Below are positions 1 to 7,812 of a stretch of 12,047 nucleotides of DNA, piece by piece. The position numbers were made by a program, and so were the translations under genes. Numbering within the stretch: position 1 is the first letter of the stretch; the number at the start of each line of letters is the position of its first letter. The notes beneath the pieces are model-generated. The model was not told where the DNA came from. It ran no database searches and was given only the letters and a program-made list of their open reading frames with translations. Source of the stretch: Sulfurimonas sp. (lineage in GTDB: Bacteria > Campylobacterota > Campylobacteria > Campylobacterales > Sulfurimonadaceae); the NCBI GenBank assembly GCA_027047745.1, contig JALTUB010000342.1, positions 1 through 12,047 of the forward strand, written 5' to 3'.

Positions 1-1292
1 TTGGTATCGACGAAAGTAAGGGAGAGAGTTTCGGTGTTGCTGGTTTTTCACTAAGCACTATCCCCGAGAATGCTGTTATACAGAGTGCTTCAATCTCTTT
101 TTATCCAATGAACAGAGTATCTGTCCAGATAGAAAATTTTGGACAATGGCGTGTAGGTCAAATGGATGATAGAAATATTGATAATATTAGTGACTTTGAT
201 GAAATAAAAAATGCAAAAATGCTAAGTTATATAGGCAAACCTACATTATCTTCTCAACTATCTCAAGGTATCTGGAGAAATTATGAGTTTGCAGCACAAG
301 AGATAGTAGTTTTACAAAAGTCACTTAAAAGAAGAGAAGCTTACTTTAGAATGGAAGGACCAACTTCTCTTCCACTTGATCGTTCTTCTCAAATGATGCA
401 GTGGGATATTGGTTATGGTGAGTTTAGTGGAGGTCTTACTTTTAGACCAAAACTTGACATCTCTTACACTATAGATGATGCTAGACTTGACTTACAATCT
501 TCTTCAGAATTTACTGTTACAAAAGATATACTAAAAGAAGATACTATTTCTGTAGGCTACGACAAAAATGGAGATGAACAGTTTGGATGTATAGAGTTTA
601 ACCTCTCAAACCTTCCAGAGATGGATAACACTGTCATTTCCTCTGCTTATATTGACCTAGAAGCGAGTAAAATTAACGCCCTTAATGACTTAAGGTTTCA
701 TCTTGAGATGATTGTTCCATGTGTTGGTGAAACAACATACGAGAAGATTCAATCACGACATATTATAGAGAGAATAGGATATGATGTGAGTGTTGTTGAT
801 GTTAAAAACTCTTCAAAACAGAGATTTGTTTTTGATACTTATGCTATCCATGAGATGATTAATAGTATGGATGAAAACAACAAAGTTGAGTTTGTTATCT
901 CTGCATCTTCACAAAAAGATTTTTCAAAATTACAAAGTATAAATTGGGTTGATTCTAAACGCATAAAAAGACCATCTTTAGTTATAAATTATATCAAAAA
1001 GCGTAGAAATCCTCCTAAGCAAGTAGAAAACCTCAAACAGACTACTGAAAATGGTATCATAAAACTACAATGGGATGCTCCAGATGATGATGGATACAAA
1101 GGTGCTATAGTTGTTAAAAACCCATTTAAAGTTCCATCTTCACCTTATGATGGTCAAAAACTTTATGGTGGAATGGATAATTATACTTTTGATAACTTCG
1201 GAGATAAAAACATACACAAATACTATGCAGTTTTCTCTTATGATGATGTACCTAACTTTTCAGAACCTGTATTTGTAGAGGTTAATAAATAG
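1..1292 (+). CDS. Partial large protein: tandem DNRLRE-like domains plus C-terminal fibronectin-III-like domain
   Basis: The reading frame is open from base 3 at the window edge to TAG at 1290-1292, so the 5' end is missing; the ATG at 108 is internal, not the start. The visible 429 residues hold two similar units. Each has a 'FG...F.LS.(I/L)PE..VI.SA.I' segment (visible residues about 10-32 and 194-218) and ends in 'RP.L.I.Y(T/Y)I' (about 148-157 and 323-331). This fits DNRLRE/CBM96-like beta-sandwich domains, which occur in large secreted or cell-surface proteins. Residues about 337-429 look like a fibronectin-III domain: 'PPKQVENLK', 'IIKLQWDAP', then 'YYAVFSYDDVPNFSEP', matching the usual 'YYY.V.AYD..GN.S' end. 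No membrane segment is visible. Function is unknown; a structural or ligand-binding extracellular role is inferred. The gene is directly followed by the DUF255 gene with no spacer, so the two are probably co-translated. Confidence 0.7.
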   Translation, partial: GIDESKGESFGVAGFSLSTIPENAVIQSASISFYPMNRVSVQIENFGQWRVGQMDDRNIDNISDFDEIKNAKMLSYIGKPTLSSQLSQGIWRNYEFAAQEIVVLQKSLKRREAYFRMEGPTSLPLDRSSQMMQWDIGYGEFSGGLTFRPKLDISYTIDDARLDLQSSSEFTVTKDILKEDTISVGYDKNGDEQFGCIEFNLSNLPEMDNTVISSAYIDLEASKINALNDLRFHLEMIVPCVGETTYEKIQSRHIIERIGYDVSVVDVKNSSKQRFVFDTYAIHEMINSMDENNKVEFVISASSQKDFSKLQSINWVDSKRIKRPSLVINYIKKRRNPPKQVENLKQTTENGIIKLQWDAPDDDGYKGAIVVKNPFKVPSSPYDGQKLYGGMDNYTFDNFGDKNIHKYYAVFSYDDVPNFSEPVFVEVNK

Positions 1293-3254
1293 ATGAAAAA
1301 CGAGAATAAAATGTCAAATAGATTAGAAAAAGAAGATAGTCCTTACCTACAACAACACAAAGAAAATCCTGTTGATTGGTGGCCTTGGTGTGATGAGGCT
1401 TTTGAACTGGCAGAAAAAGAGAATAAGGCTATATTTATAAGTATAGGTTACTCTTCATGTCACTGGTGTCATGTTATGGAAGAGACAGTCTTTGAAAACC
1501 AAGAGTGTGCTGAGATTTTAAATGATGGTTTTGTTTGTATAAAGGTAGATAGAGAGGAAAGACCAGATATAGATAAACACTATCAAGAAGTTCATATGTT
1601 GCTTAATCGTCGTGCTGGTGGTTGGCCTACTTCTATATTTTGTACACCACAAAACAAACCATTTTTTGCAGGAACTTATATACCACCTGAGTCAAATACA
1701 GGTAGCATTGAGGGGATGGGGTTTAAAGAACTTACAAGACTTATAGATAAAAAAATCAAAGCTTATGACCCTAAACTGCTAGAAAATGCTGATGAGATAG
1801 AAGGATTTTTAAACCATATACAACATCCAAAAGAGGCAACTGTACTTAAAGAAGATTTTAAAAATAACTTTTTAGTTCAAGCAAAAAGCAACTACCAAAC
1901 ACATAATGGTGGCTTTTCTGTAGCTCCAAAATTTCCTCATGCTTCTACACTTCATACTTTAATGATTATAGATAAACTTTATGATGACAAATCAGCAAAA
2001 GCCATGGTGATAGATACATTGAACGCCATGAAAAAAGGTGGAATATATGATAGAGTAGATGGTGGATTTTGTCGATACTCTACAGATAACAAGTGGCTAG
2101 TTCCACACTTTGAAAAAATGCTTTATGATAATGCCCTACTTTGTGGTGTGTACACTGATGCTTACTTAGCCTATAAAGATGACGAGTATCTTAAAACTGC
2201 AAAAGAGATTGCTGATTTTTGGTTTAACTTTATGAGTGAAGATAAACTCTTTTATAGTGCTAGTGATGCAGATAGTGAAGGTGAAGAAGGAACATATTTT
2301 ATATACAGTTATGATGAAGTATATCAAACTCTTAGCCAAAATAACTATGAAAATGTTGAAAGTATGTGTGCCCAGATGAGTGTGACTCATGAAGGAAATT
2401 TTGAAGGAAAAAATATCATCCGTTTTGAAAATGGAGTTGAACCTGAGTGGTTTAGTGATGTAAAAATTCTATTGCAAAAACTTAGACAAAACAGAGAGTA
2501 TCCATTTATAGATAAAAAGATACAAACTTCTTGGTCTGGCATGATGATAAACTCTCTTTTTAAACTTGGGGCTATAGATAGTAAATATACTAATAAGGCT
2601 ATAAAAAGTCTGGATGCTCTCTTAGAAACTATGTTTTTAGATGGCACACTTTATCACACAACACTTATACATAAAAAGCCAAAAGTAGAAGCATTTTTAG
2701 AAGATTATGCCTTTATTTCTCAGGCTCTTATCACTGCCTTTAAATACACTCAAGATGAGATTTATCTTATTCATGCACAAAGATTTGCAAACAAGGCACT
2801 TGAAGATTTTTATACTAAAGGTGTTTGGAACTTTAGTGTTGGAGAGTTTACAACACAGGCTGAAACTTCTGACAATACTTACACAAGTTCCATTGCTATC
2901 ATGATTGATGTTCTTATCTCTCTTGGAACACTTCTTGAGGATGAAAAATATACACATTTTGCTTTTAAAACTATGGAGTATAACTCTTACGAACTTGGAA
3001 GAAAACCTATCTATTTTCCATATATGCTAACACAAGTATTAAGGTACTTAAAAGGTGATAGGATTATAAAATCAACACTCAAAAACATAAAAAATGCAAG
3101 TTTAGAATTTACAGAGATAAAGTATCCATTTATTCAGTACAAAACAAGTGAAGATGATAGTTTCATGATATGTGGAGAAAAAAGCTGTTTTGCAAACACT
3201 TCTGATGTACATGAAATAAATCAACTCATAAAAAACTCTTTGTATGAGTTATAA
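1293..3254 (+). CDS. Thioredoxin-domain-containing protein, DUF255 / YyaL (SSP411, spermatogenesis-associated protein 20) family
   Basis: 653 residues, close to the family's usual 600-700. The N-terminal thioredoxin-like domain (about 1-170) carries the family hallmark 'SSCHWCHVMEE' with the C56-H-W-C59 pair, 'KVDREERPDID' (84-94) and 'GGWPTSIFCTP' (109-119). The rest forms an alpha/alpha-barrel (six-hairpin glycosidase or epimerase-like) with 'APKFPHAS' (211-218), 'GGIYDRVDGGFCRYSTD' (249-265) and 'PHFEKMLYDNA' (271-281). The biochemical role of the family is not settled; the barrel resembles N-acylglucosamine 2-epimerases. No signal peptide is visible, so it is probably cytoplasmic. ATG 1293 directly abuts the upstream TAG. 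A second in-frame ATG at 1311 gives 'MSNRLEKEDSPYL', which is where most relatives begin, so it may be the true start. The gene ends 9 bp before the convergent RCK gene. Confidence 0.93.
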   Translation: MKNENKMSNRLEKEDSPYLQQHKENPVDWWPWCDEAFELAEKENKAIFISIGYSSCHWCHVMEETVFENQECAEILNDGFVCIKVDREERPDIDKHYQEVHMLLNRRAGGWPTSIFCTPQNKPFFAGTYIPPESNTGSIEGMGFKELTRLIDKKIKAYDPKLLENADEIEGFLNHIQHPKEATVLKEDFKNNFLVQAKSNYQTHNGGFSVAPKFPHASTLHTLMIIDKLYDDKSAKAMVIDTLNAMKKGGIYDRVDGGFCRYSTDNKWLVPHFEKMLYDNALLCGVYTDAYLAYKDDEYLKTAKEIADFWFNFMSEDKLFYSASDADSEGEEGTYFIYSYDEVYQTLSQNNYENVESMCAQMSVTHEGNFEGKNIIRFENGVEPEWFSDVKILLQKLRQNREYPFIDKKIQTSWSGMMINSLFKLGAIDSKYTNKAIKSLDALLETMFLDGTLYHTTLIHKKPKVEAFLEDYAFISQALITAFKYTQDEIYLIHAQRFANKALEDFYTKGVWNFSVGEFTTQAETSDNTYTSSIAIMIDVLISLGTLLEDEKYTHFAFKTMEYNSYELGRKPIYFPYMLTQVLRYLKGDRIIKSTLKNIKNASLEFTEIKYPFIQYKTSEDDSFMICGEKSCFANTSDVHEINQLIKNSLYEL

Positions 3255-3263
3255 ACACTAAAA

Positions 3264-4670
3264 CTATAACTGTACAGGTATAAAAATTTGATGAAAATCA
3301 TCTAATTTGTGGTATAGTTTTTCGCTATCTGTAGAAAATATTGAAAACAGTTTTCTACCTGTTAGCTTACTTGTAAATGGAAGTATTTGTAAAAAGTTTT
3401 TTCTTTTTTTAAGTGTTAGTATTGGGTTTTGACTATCTTCAACTATCTTAATAGTTTTAGAAAATATACTTGACAAGTTATTAAAATGTTCAATAACTTG
3501 CTCTTTTTCTGCTTGATGCTCATTTATGTAGTTTCTAAGTTCTATATTTAGATTCATCTGTTCTGAAATATCAAAAATTGTAGAAGATATTTTTTCTAAA
3601 TCACGATTTTCAGATAAGATAAGCACTACATCTTTGAGAGTTGCAAAATCTTTATTAGATACTTTAAAGATAGGTACATGAGACTCATATAAAGTTTTTC
3701 TTACTTTATAGTCTTTAAACATCTCTTTTGATGCTATAACTAAACCTACATGATATATTTTAATATCTTCAAAAAACATATTTGGTATGTTGTTACTATC
3801 ATAATCTATATCTACCATGATATTAGCACTTTTATACTCTTTTATATCCTCTAATATCTCAATATTATTTGGATTTACTATTTTTATTATCAAATCATGT
3901 TTAAACTTTTTATGAGCAATAACTGCATGTTTAACCAAATCTTTGATAGTTAAATGACACACAATATTCATATCAATAAAAAGATACAGATTAGAACCAA
4001 ATGGTTCTGGAAACTGTCCTAGTTCACGCTTTATAGCACGATATACTGATTTTAGTACAGATGGTTCACCAACTAAAAGAAGAAGGTCATTGGGCTGAAT
4101 CATTCTTCTTCTCGATGGCATAATAAGTTTACGATTTCTATATATAGCTACAATTCGCCAATTTTTTTGTTCAATCACACCTATATGTCTATACACAAAA
4201 GAGCTTCCAAATGGAACTAGAACTTCCATTATTTCGCCCTCACCTACTCCTACATTTTGAGCTATTACAGGTATATTTGGTAAGTAGTCTAAAAGTCTTG
4301 ATGCCAAAATTTCATTTGAATTTATCAAAACAACATTAGGGTCTTCATTTTTTAAGTTCCATTGATTTAGAACTATAACACGAAGTTGTTTTTTGATTGT
4401 TCTTATATTTTTTATAGTGTTCTCAACATCTATAGCACTATTCATAGCTATAAATACTTGAATAAACTCCATCTTAAGTAAATTTGACAATTTATATAGG
4501 CTTGTAGGGTCAAATTCATAAAATTTAAAACGAGCTGGATTTATATCTTCAAAAACTTTTTCTTTAGTTTGTACTATGTAGTAAATATTTTCATTGCTAT
4601 TTGTTTGCAGCGTTCTTTTTATAAAATGTTCACCAATTGTACCATCACTAATAATTAAAATTTTCTTCAT
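3264..4670 (-). CDS. COG3400-like cytoplasmic RCK/TrkA-domain protein of unknown function
   Basis: 468 residues without membrane segments. The N-terminus 'KILIISDGTIGEHFIKR' (3-19) is a Rossmann-type beta-alpha-beta start with a shortened glycine motif, like TrkA-N/RCK-N domains of K+ channel regulators. Residues about 145-215 look like a TrkA-C (RCK-C) ligand-binding domain: 'EIMEVLVPFGSSFVYRHIG' and 'RRMIQPNDLLLLVGEP'. A second alpha/beta region (about 228-350) and a helical, charged region (about 365-420) follow. The architecture matches the uncharacterised COG3400 family common in Campylobacterota. Nucleotide or ion-ligand sensing is inferred; no channel gene lies beside it. Its ATG is 4 bp after the stop of the SH3-like gene and it is the last gene of the operon. 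The ribosome binding site is weak, suggesting translational coupling. Confidence 0.75.
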   Translation of the reverse strand: MKKILIISDGTIGEHFIKRTLQTNSNENIYYIVQTKEKVFEDINPARFKFYEFDPTSLYKLSNLLKMEFIQVFIAMNSAIDVENTIKNIRTIKKQLRVIVLNQWNLKNEDPNVVLINSNEILASRLLDYLPNIPVIAQNVGVGEGEIMEVLVPFGSSFVYRHIGVIEQKNWRIVAIYRNRKLIMPSRRRMIQPNDLLLLVGEPSVLKSVYRAIKRELGQFPEPFGSNLYLFIDMNIVCHLTIKDLVKHAVIAHKKFKHDLIIKIVNPNNIEILEDIKEYKSANIMVDIDYDSNNIPNMFFEDIKIYHVGLVIASKEMFKDYKVRKTLYESHVPIFKVSNKDFATLKDVVLILSENRDLEKISSTIFDISEQMNLNIELRNYINEHQAEKEQVIEHFNNLSSIFSKTIKIVEDSQNPILTLKKRKNFLQILPFTSKLTGRKLFSIFSTDSEKLYHKLDDFHQIFIPVQL

Positions 4671-4674
4671 TTAT

Positions 4675-5169
4675 TTATCTTTTGGTGCTATCTTCTACTT
4701 TTATCCACATATCTTTTTTAGCTTTTGTCCATACTTTATCTATAAAATAACCAGTGATTTTAATCATAGAAGAAGTTCTTTGAGCAGATGTAAATGAAGT
4801 ATCTTTTTCCCATTCATCTATTATGACTTTACCTTTTAAATCACTATATATAGGAGCTAGTTTATTCGTTCTAAAAGCACTTGCTTTAAAAGATTGTATT
4901 TTAGCATTCTCTTTCATCTTAAGTTTTGGAAAACTGTTTTGCTCTTCACACTCAGGAGTTGGTTTTAACATCTTTTTTTGTTTTTTTATAATATTTTCAA
5001 GTTTTAAAATTTTATTTTGATACATCAATATTTTATCATCAAGATTATTTTGACACTCTTGATTTTTAGCCCTAAGCTCATTTATATCTTTTAAAATATC
5101 ATCTACTCTTTGTATTTCATTTGCCTCTGCAAATATAAATGTAATAAATATCAGCAATAAAAATTTCAT
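4675..5169 (-). CDS. Small secreted or periplasmic protein with coiled coil and C-terminal SH3-like domain
   Basis: 164 residues, family not firmly recognised. Residues 1-16 form a short signal peptide (MK, hydrophobic LLLIFITFIF, then AEA), so export to the periplasm is likely. Residues about 18-70 are charged and heptad-like, predicted coiled coil. Residues about 98-160 ('NKLAPIYSDL', 'GKVIIDEWEKDTSFTS', 'MIKITGYFIDKVWTKA', 'DMWIKVED') have the short beta-strand pattern and closing Trp-Ile-Lys-Val of bacterial SH3-like domains, which often bind peptidoglycan or protein partners. One cysteine (C74) lies in the linker. The ATG overlaps the trmA stop by 4 bp (ATGA) and has a good AAAGGT ribosome site 5 bp upstream. 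Its place downstream of motAB and fliP allows a cell-wall or motility role, but that is inference. Confidence 0.75.
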   Translation of the reverse strand: MKFLLLIFITFIFAEANEIQRVDDILKDINELRAKNQECQNNLDDKILMYQNKILKLENIIKKQKKMLKPTPECEEQNSFPKLKMKENAKIQSFKASAFRTNKLAPIYSDLKGKVIIDEWEKDTSFTSAQRTSSMIKITGYFIDKVWTKAKKDMWIKVEDSTKR

Positions 5170-6281
5170 AAAACACCTTTCTTAGTTAGTTTAACACCCA
5201 TCTCTACATGATGAGTATATGGAAATTGATCAAACATCGCCATGTTGATTATATCATGTGTTGAAGTTAATATCTCTAAATCCCTAACTAAAGTTTCAGG
5301 ATTACATGAAATATATAGTATATGCTTGTATCTTGATGCAAATTCACAAGATGTTCTATCCATACCACTTCTTGGAGGGTCAACAAAAATAGTATCGATG
5401 TTATACAAATCAATATCTATATCTTTCATCCTCCTATACTCTCTAACCCCATCTAAAGCACCAACAAAATCTTCAACACTCATTCTAACAAACTCTATGT
5501 TTTTCACACTATTTAAAAGCATATTATCTTTTGCAGCATTTATGGATGATTTTGAGATTTCTGTTGCTAAAACCTTATCAAACAAGGAGGCAAAAGGGAT
5601 GGTAAAATTACCAGCACCACAATAAAGCTCAAGTAAATCGCCCTCTATATTTTGTAGTTGTTTCATACCCCAAGCTATCATCTGCTCATTTACGCGTGGG
5701 TTTGGTTGAGTAAAACTATTTTCTATATAGTTAAACTTATATTTTTTATCATTTATATTTAGCGTTTCAGTTATATAATCCTGTCCAATCACAACTTTTT
5801 GTTTGCGAGAACGACCGATGATATATATTCCAAGTTCTTTTGCTATTTGATTTGCGAGACTCTGCCACTCTTCATCTAATCTTCTATGATATAGCATTGA
5901 CACCACTATCTGACCACTACTAGAACTTAAAAAGTCTATTCCAAAAAGTTTAAAATCTATTTTTTTAACAGCAATTGCATCTAAAAGTTTTGGCATTAAC
6001 TCAGATATATACTCATTTACTTGTGGACACTCATCAACAAAAACAACACTTTTTTGCTCTATATGATTCATAGCATAATGAATCTTATCCTCGTCATGCC
6101 AAATCTTAAATTCACTTCTTGCTCTATAATGTTCATCAGGTGACTTAAATACAGATATTTCATCTTGATAAAAACTTTTAAACCTATCTTGGTTTAGTAT
6201 CTTTTTATCATTAAGTTGTGCTTCATAGCCATCTTCATAGACTCTACAAGCACCACATTTACCAAAATATTTACATTCCAT
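5166..6281 (-). CDS. trmA: tRNA (uracil-5-)-methyltransferase TrmA (m5U54), with extra RlmD-like cysteine set
   Basis: 371 residues versus 366 in E. coli TrmA. The enzyme uses S-adenosylmethionine to methylate U54 in the T-loop of tRNA. Diagnostic blocks: 'FRSP/YR.RSEFKIWH'-type segment at 47-62, 'ENSFTQPNPRVNEQM', the SAM motif 'LLELYCGAGNFTIPFA', 'IFVDPPRSGMD', 'YISCNPETLVRDL' with the catalytic cysteine, and 'DQFPYTHHVEMGV' with the general-base glutamate. These match TrmA rather than RlmC/RlmD. Unlike E. coli TrmA, the N-terminus carries C3, C9 and C12, with a fourth cysteine at C85, in the spacing of the RlmD/RumA iron-sulphur cluster. The ATG follows fliP by 8 bp, and its AGGA ribosome site overlaps the fliP TAG stop, so the two are tightly coupled. 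The gene overlaps the downstream SH3-like gene by 4 bp. Confidence 0.95.
   Translation of the reverse strand: MECKYFGKCGACRVYEDGYEAQLNDKKILNQDRFKSFYQDEISVFKSPDEHYRARSEFKIWHDEDKIHYAMNHIEQKSVVFVDECPQVNEYISELMPKLLDAIAVKKIDFKLFGIDFLSSSSGQIVVSMLYHRRLDEEWQSLANQIAKELGIYIIGRSRKQKVVIGQDYITETLNINDKKYKFNYIENSFTQPNPRVNEQMIAWGMKQLQNIEGDLLELYCGAGNFTIPFASLFDKVLATEISKSSINAAKDNMLLNSVKNIEFVRMSVEDFVGALDGVREYRRMKDIDIDLYNIDTIFVDPPRSGMDRTSCEFASRYKHILYISCNPETLVRDLEILTSTHDIINMAMFDQFPYTHHVEMGVKLTKKGVL
5175..5180 (-). promoter_or_regulatory. Ribosome binding site of the SH3-like gene inside trmA
   Basis: AAAGGT five bases before the ATG at 5169, within the last codons of trmA; it supports the ATGA start/stop overlap. 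Confidence 0.55.
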
Positions 6282-6287
6282 TTTTAT

Positions 6288-6291
6288 TCCT
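6288..6291 (-). promoter_or_regulatory. trmA ribosome binding site overlapping the fliP stop
   Basis: AGGA six bases before the trmA ATG, sharing bases with the fliP TAG stop (TAGGA). Ribosomes ending fliP would sit on the trmA initiation site, so the two are coupled. Confidence 0.6.
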
Positions 6292-7024
6292 ATTTAACAC
6301 TTGCTATAAGATTACCGATAAGAAGATTCCAACCATCTATAAGTACAAATACAAGTATCTTAAAAGGCAGGGAAATCATAACAGGTGGTAACATCATCAT
6401 ACCCATTGACATCAGTATTGAAGCCACTACCATGTCTATTACTAAAAATGGTAAAAAGAGTAAAAAGCCTATCTCAAATGCAGTTTTTAGTTCACTTATC
6501 ACAAATGCTGGAATAACAATAGATAGTGGCACATCTGCAACAGTTTGAGGATTTTTCATTTTTCTAATTCTAAAAAAAAGAGCCAAATCTTTTTCTCTTG
6601 TATTTCTAATCATAAAATTTTTAAATGGTAAAACAGTTTTATCAAATGCTTCTTCATAGCCGATTTTTTCTGCCATATATGGTTTTATACCTGTATTATA
6701 CGCTTTAGTTCCAACAGGTTCCATGACAAAAAATGTCAAAATCATGGCTAACATAACAAGTAGTTGGGTTGGTGGAACTTGTTGCGTTCCAAGTGCTTGA
6801 CGCAAAAAACCAAAAACAATAACAAAACGGGTAAAAGTTGTCATGACTAACACCATAGATGGTGCTAAAAATAGAAGCGTAAGTACAACTAAAACATTTA
6901 AAGATGATACCAACTGCTTAGGAGTATCTGGAGCTGAAAGAGCAAAATTCATCGTTGGTATATGAACAGCTTCAGCACCCAAAAGTGATGATAAAGCAAG
7001 TAGGACTACTAACAAACGCAACAT
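6290..7024 (-). CDS. fliP: Flagellar type III export gate protein FliP
   Basis: 244 residues, the normal FliP length (245 in E. coli). FliP forms the pentameric core of the FliPQR export channel in the inner membrane at the flagellar base. It has a cleavable-type signal peptide (MLRLLVVLLALSSLLGAEA), and both FliP signatures are clear: 'MTTFTRFVIVFGFLRQALGT' followed by 'PPTQLL', and 'PAFVISELKTAFEIGFLLF' followed by 'PFLVIDMVVASILMSMGMMM'. Four hydrophobic segments are visible. The ATG overlaps the motB stop (TAATG), so it is translated by coupling with motB. In many bacteria fliP sits with fliO/fliQ/fliR; here it follows the stator genes instead, as gene scattering in Campylobacterota would allow. 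A T8 run in the coding strand (6572-6579) lies within 'ALFFRIR'. Confidence 0.97.
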   Translation of the reverse strand: MLRLLVVLLALSSLLGAEAVHIPTMNFALSAPDTPKQLVSSLNVLVVLTLLFLAPSMVLVMTTFTRFVIVFGFLRQALGTQQVPPTQLLVMLAMILTFFVMEPVGTKAYNTGIKPYMAEKIGYEEAFDKTVLPFKNFMIRNTREKDLALFFRIRKMKNPQTVADVPLSIVIPAFVISELKTAFEIGFLLFLPFLVIDMVVASILMSMGMMMLPPVMISLPFKILVFVLIDGWNLLIGNLIASVK

Positions 7025-7800
7025 TATTTATTTGCTACTTTATCTAATATACTTTTTTTTAAGGACTCTTTATCCTTGCTTTGTCCACCATAAAAATGAA
7101 GTTCAACTCTACGATTTTTTTCTCTTCCACTTGCAGTAGCATTAGTAGCTACTGGTTTATACTCTGAAAATCCTGCAGAACTTAATCTCTTTGGTGCTAC
7201 ACCATCAAGTATAAGTTCTTCCAAAACTGATATGGCTCTTGCAGATGAGAGTTCCCAGTTATTTTTAAAAGGACTATTATCTCCAGGAGCTACATTATCG
7301 GTATAACCTTGAACGCTAACTTCTGTAGCTGTTGGTAGCTCTTGTATAATAAGTGCGACTCTTTTTAAAAAAAGAAGAGCATCTTCATTTTCTATAGTTG
7401 CACTTCCTGGTTTAAAGAGTAATGATGCAGGAAGTTTTATCACGAAACCTTCTTGTGCATCATCAAGAGTGACAGCTGGACCATGTCCTTTTTCCATCAT
7501 CTCATTTGCGTCACTAACGGCTTGTTGAACTCTATTTACCTGTTCAGCTGTTTCATCTTGAGAATCGATAGGAGTAGCTTCTAACATTCTTTTTTTTGAT
7601 ATTTCAGTTTGAGTTCCACCCTCTAGTACACTCATAGCACCAGACAATGAACCTATCGCTTCAGATATTTTTTTTGCGTCCATACTTGACATAGAGAGTA
7701 AAAGTACGAAAAAGCACAAGAGAAGTGACATCAAGTCACCAAACGCAGCTAACCACGCAGGTAAACACTCTTCGCATTCAGGACATTTTTGTTTAGCCAT
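7024..7800 (-). CDS. motB: Flagellar stator protein MotB (PomB-like)
   Basis: 258 residues. Single transmembrane helix at about 15-37 ('LPAWLAAFGDLMSLLLCFF') with D22 as the ion-carrying aspartate. Residues about 40-65 form an amphipathic plug-like region, then a linker. The OmpA-type peptidoglycan-binding domain lies at about 120-240 ('GFVIKLPASLLFKPGSATI', 'VQGYTDNVAPG', 'NWELSSARAISVLEELI', 'GREKNRRVELHF'). MotB anchors the stator to the cell wall and conducts ions with MotA. The helix matches PomB of Vibrio ('FADLMSLLMCFFVLLLS') much better than E. coli MotB, pointing to Na+ coupling. The N-terminus has an unusual C6-x2-C9-x2-C12 cluster. The ATG lies 12 bp after the motA stop; three A8 runs occur in the coding strand. 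Confidence 0.95.
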   Translation of the reverse strand: MAKQKCPECEECLPAWLAAFGDLMSLLLCFFVLLLSMSSMDAKKISEAIGSLSGAMSVLEGGTQTEISKKRMLEATPIDSQDETAEQVNRVQQAVSDANEMMEKGHGPAVTLDDAQEGFVIKLPASLLFKPGSATIENEDALLFLKRVALIIQELPTATEVSVQGYTDNVAPGDNSPFKNNWELSSARAISVLEELILDGVAPKRLSSAGFSEYKPVATNATASGREKNRRVELHFYGGQSKDKESLKKSILDKVANK

Positions 7801-7812
7801 TTTTTTTACTCA

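Noticed and set aside
108..110. ATG as start of the first protein
   Set aside because: The frame is open to the window edge, and the 35 codons before it complete the first repeat unit, so the ATG is internal.
3265..3282. Imperfect palindrome around CTGTACAG at the end of the RCK gene, possible bidirectional terminator between the convergent genes
   Set aside because: It lies inside the coding sequence, the stem is AT-rich with a mismatch, and only a broken T-rich stretch follows on the minus strand; too weak to call a terminator.
5242..5625. 127-codon open frame opposite trmA
   Set aside because: Antisense shadow of trmA with no family likeness.
6216..6548. 110-codon plus-strand frame across the trmA/fliP junction
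   Set aside because: Shadow of two confident minus-strand genes.
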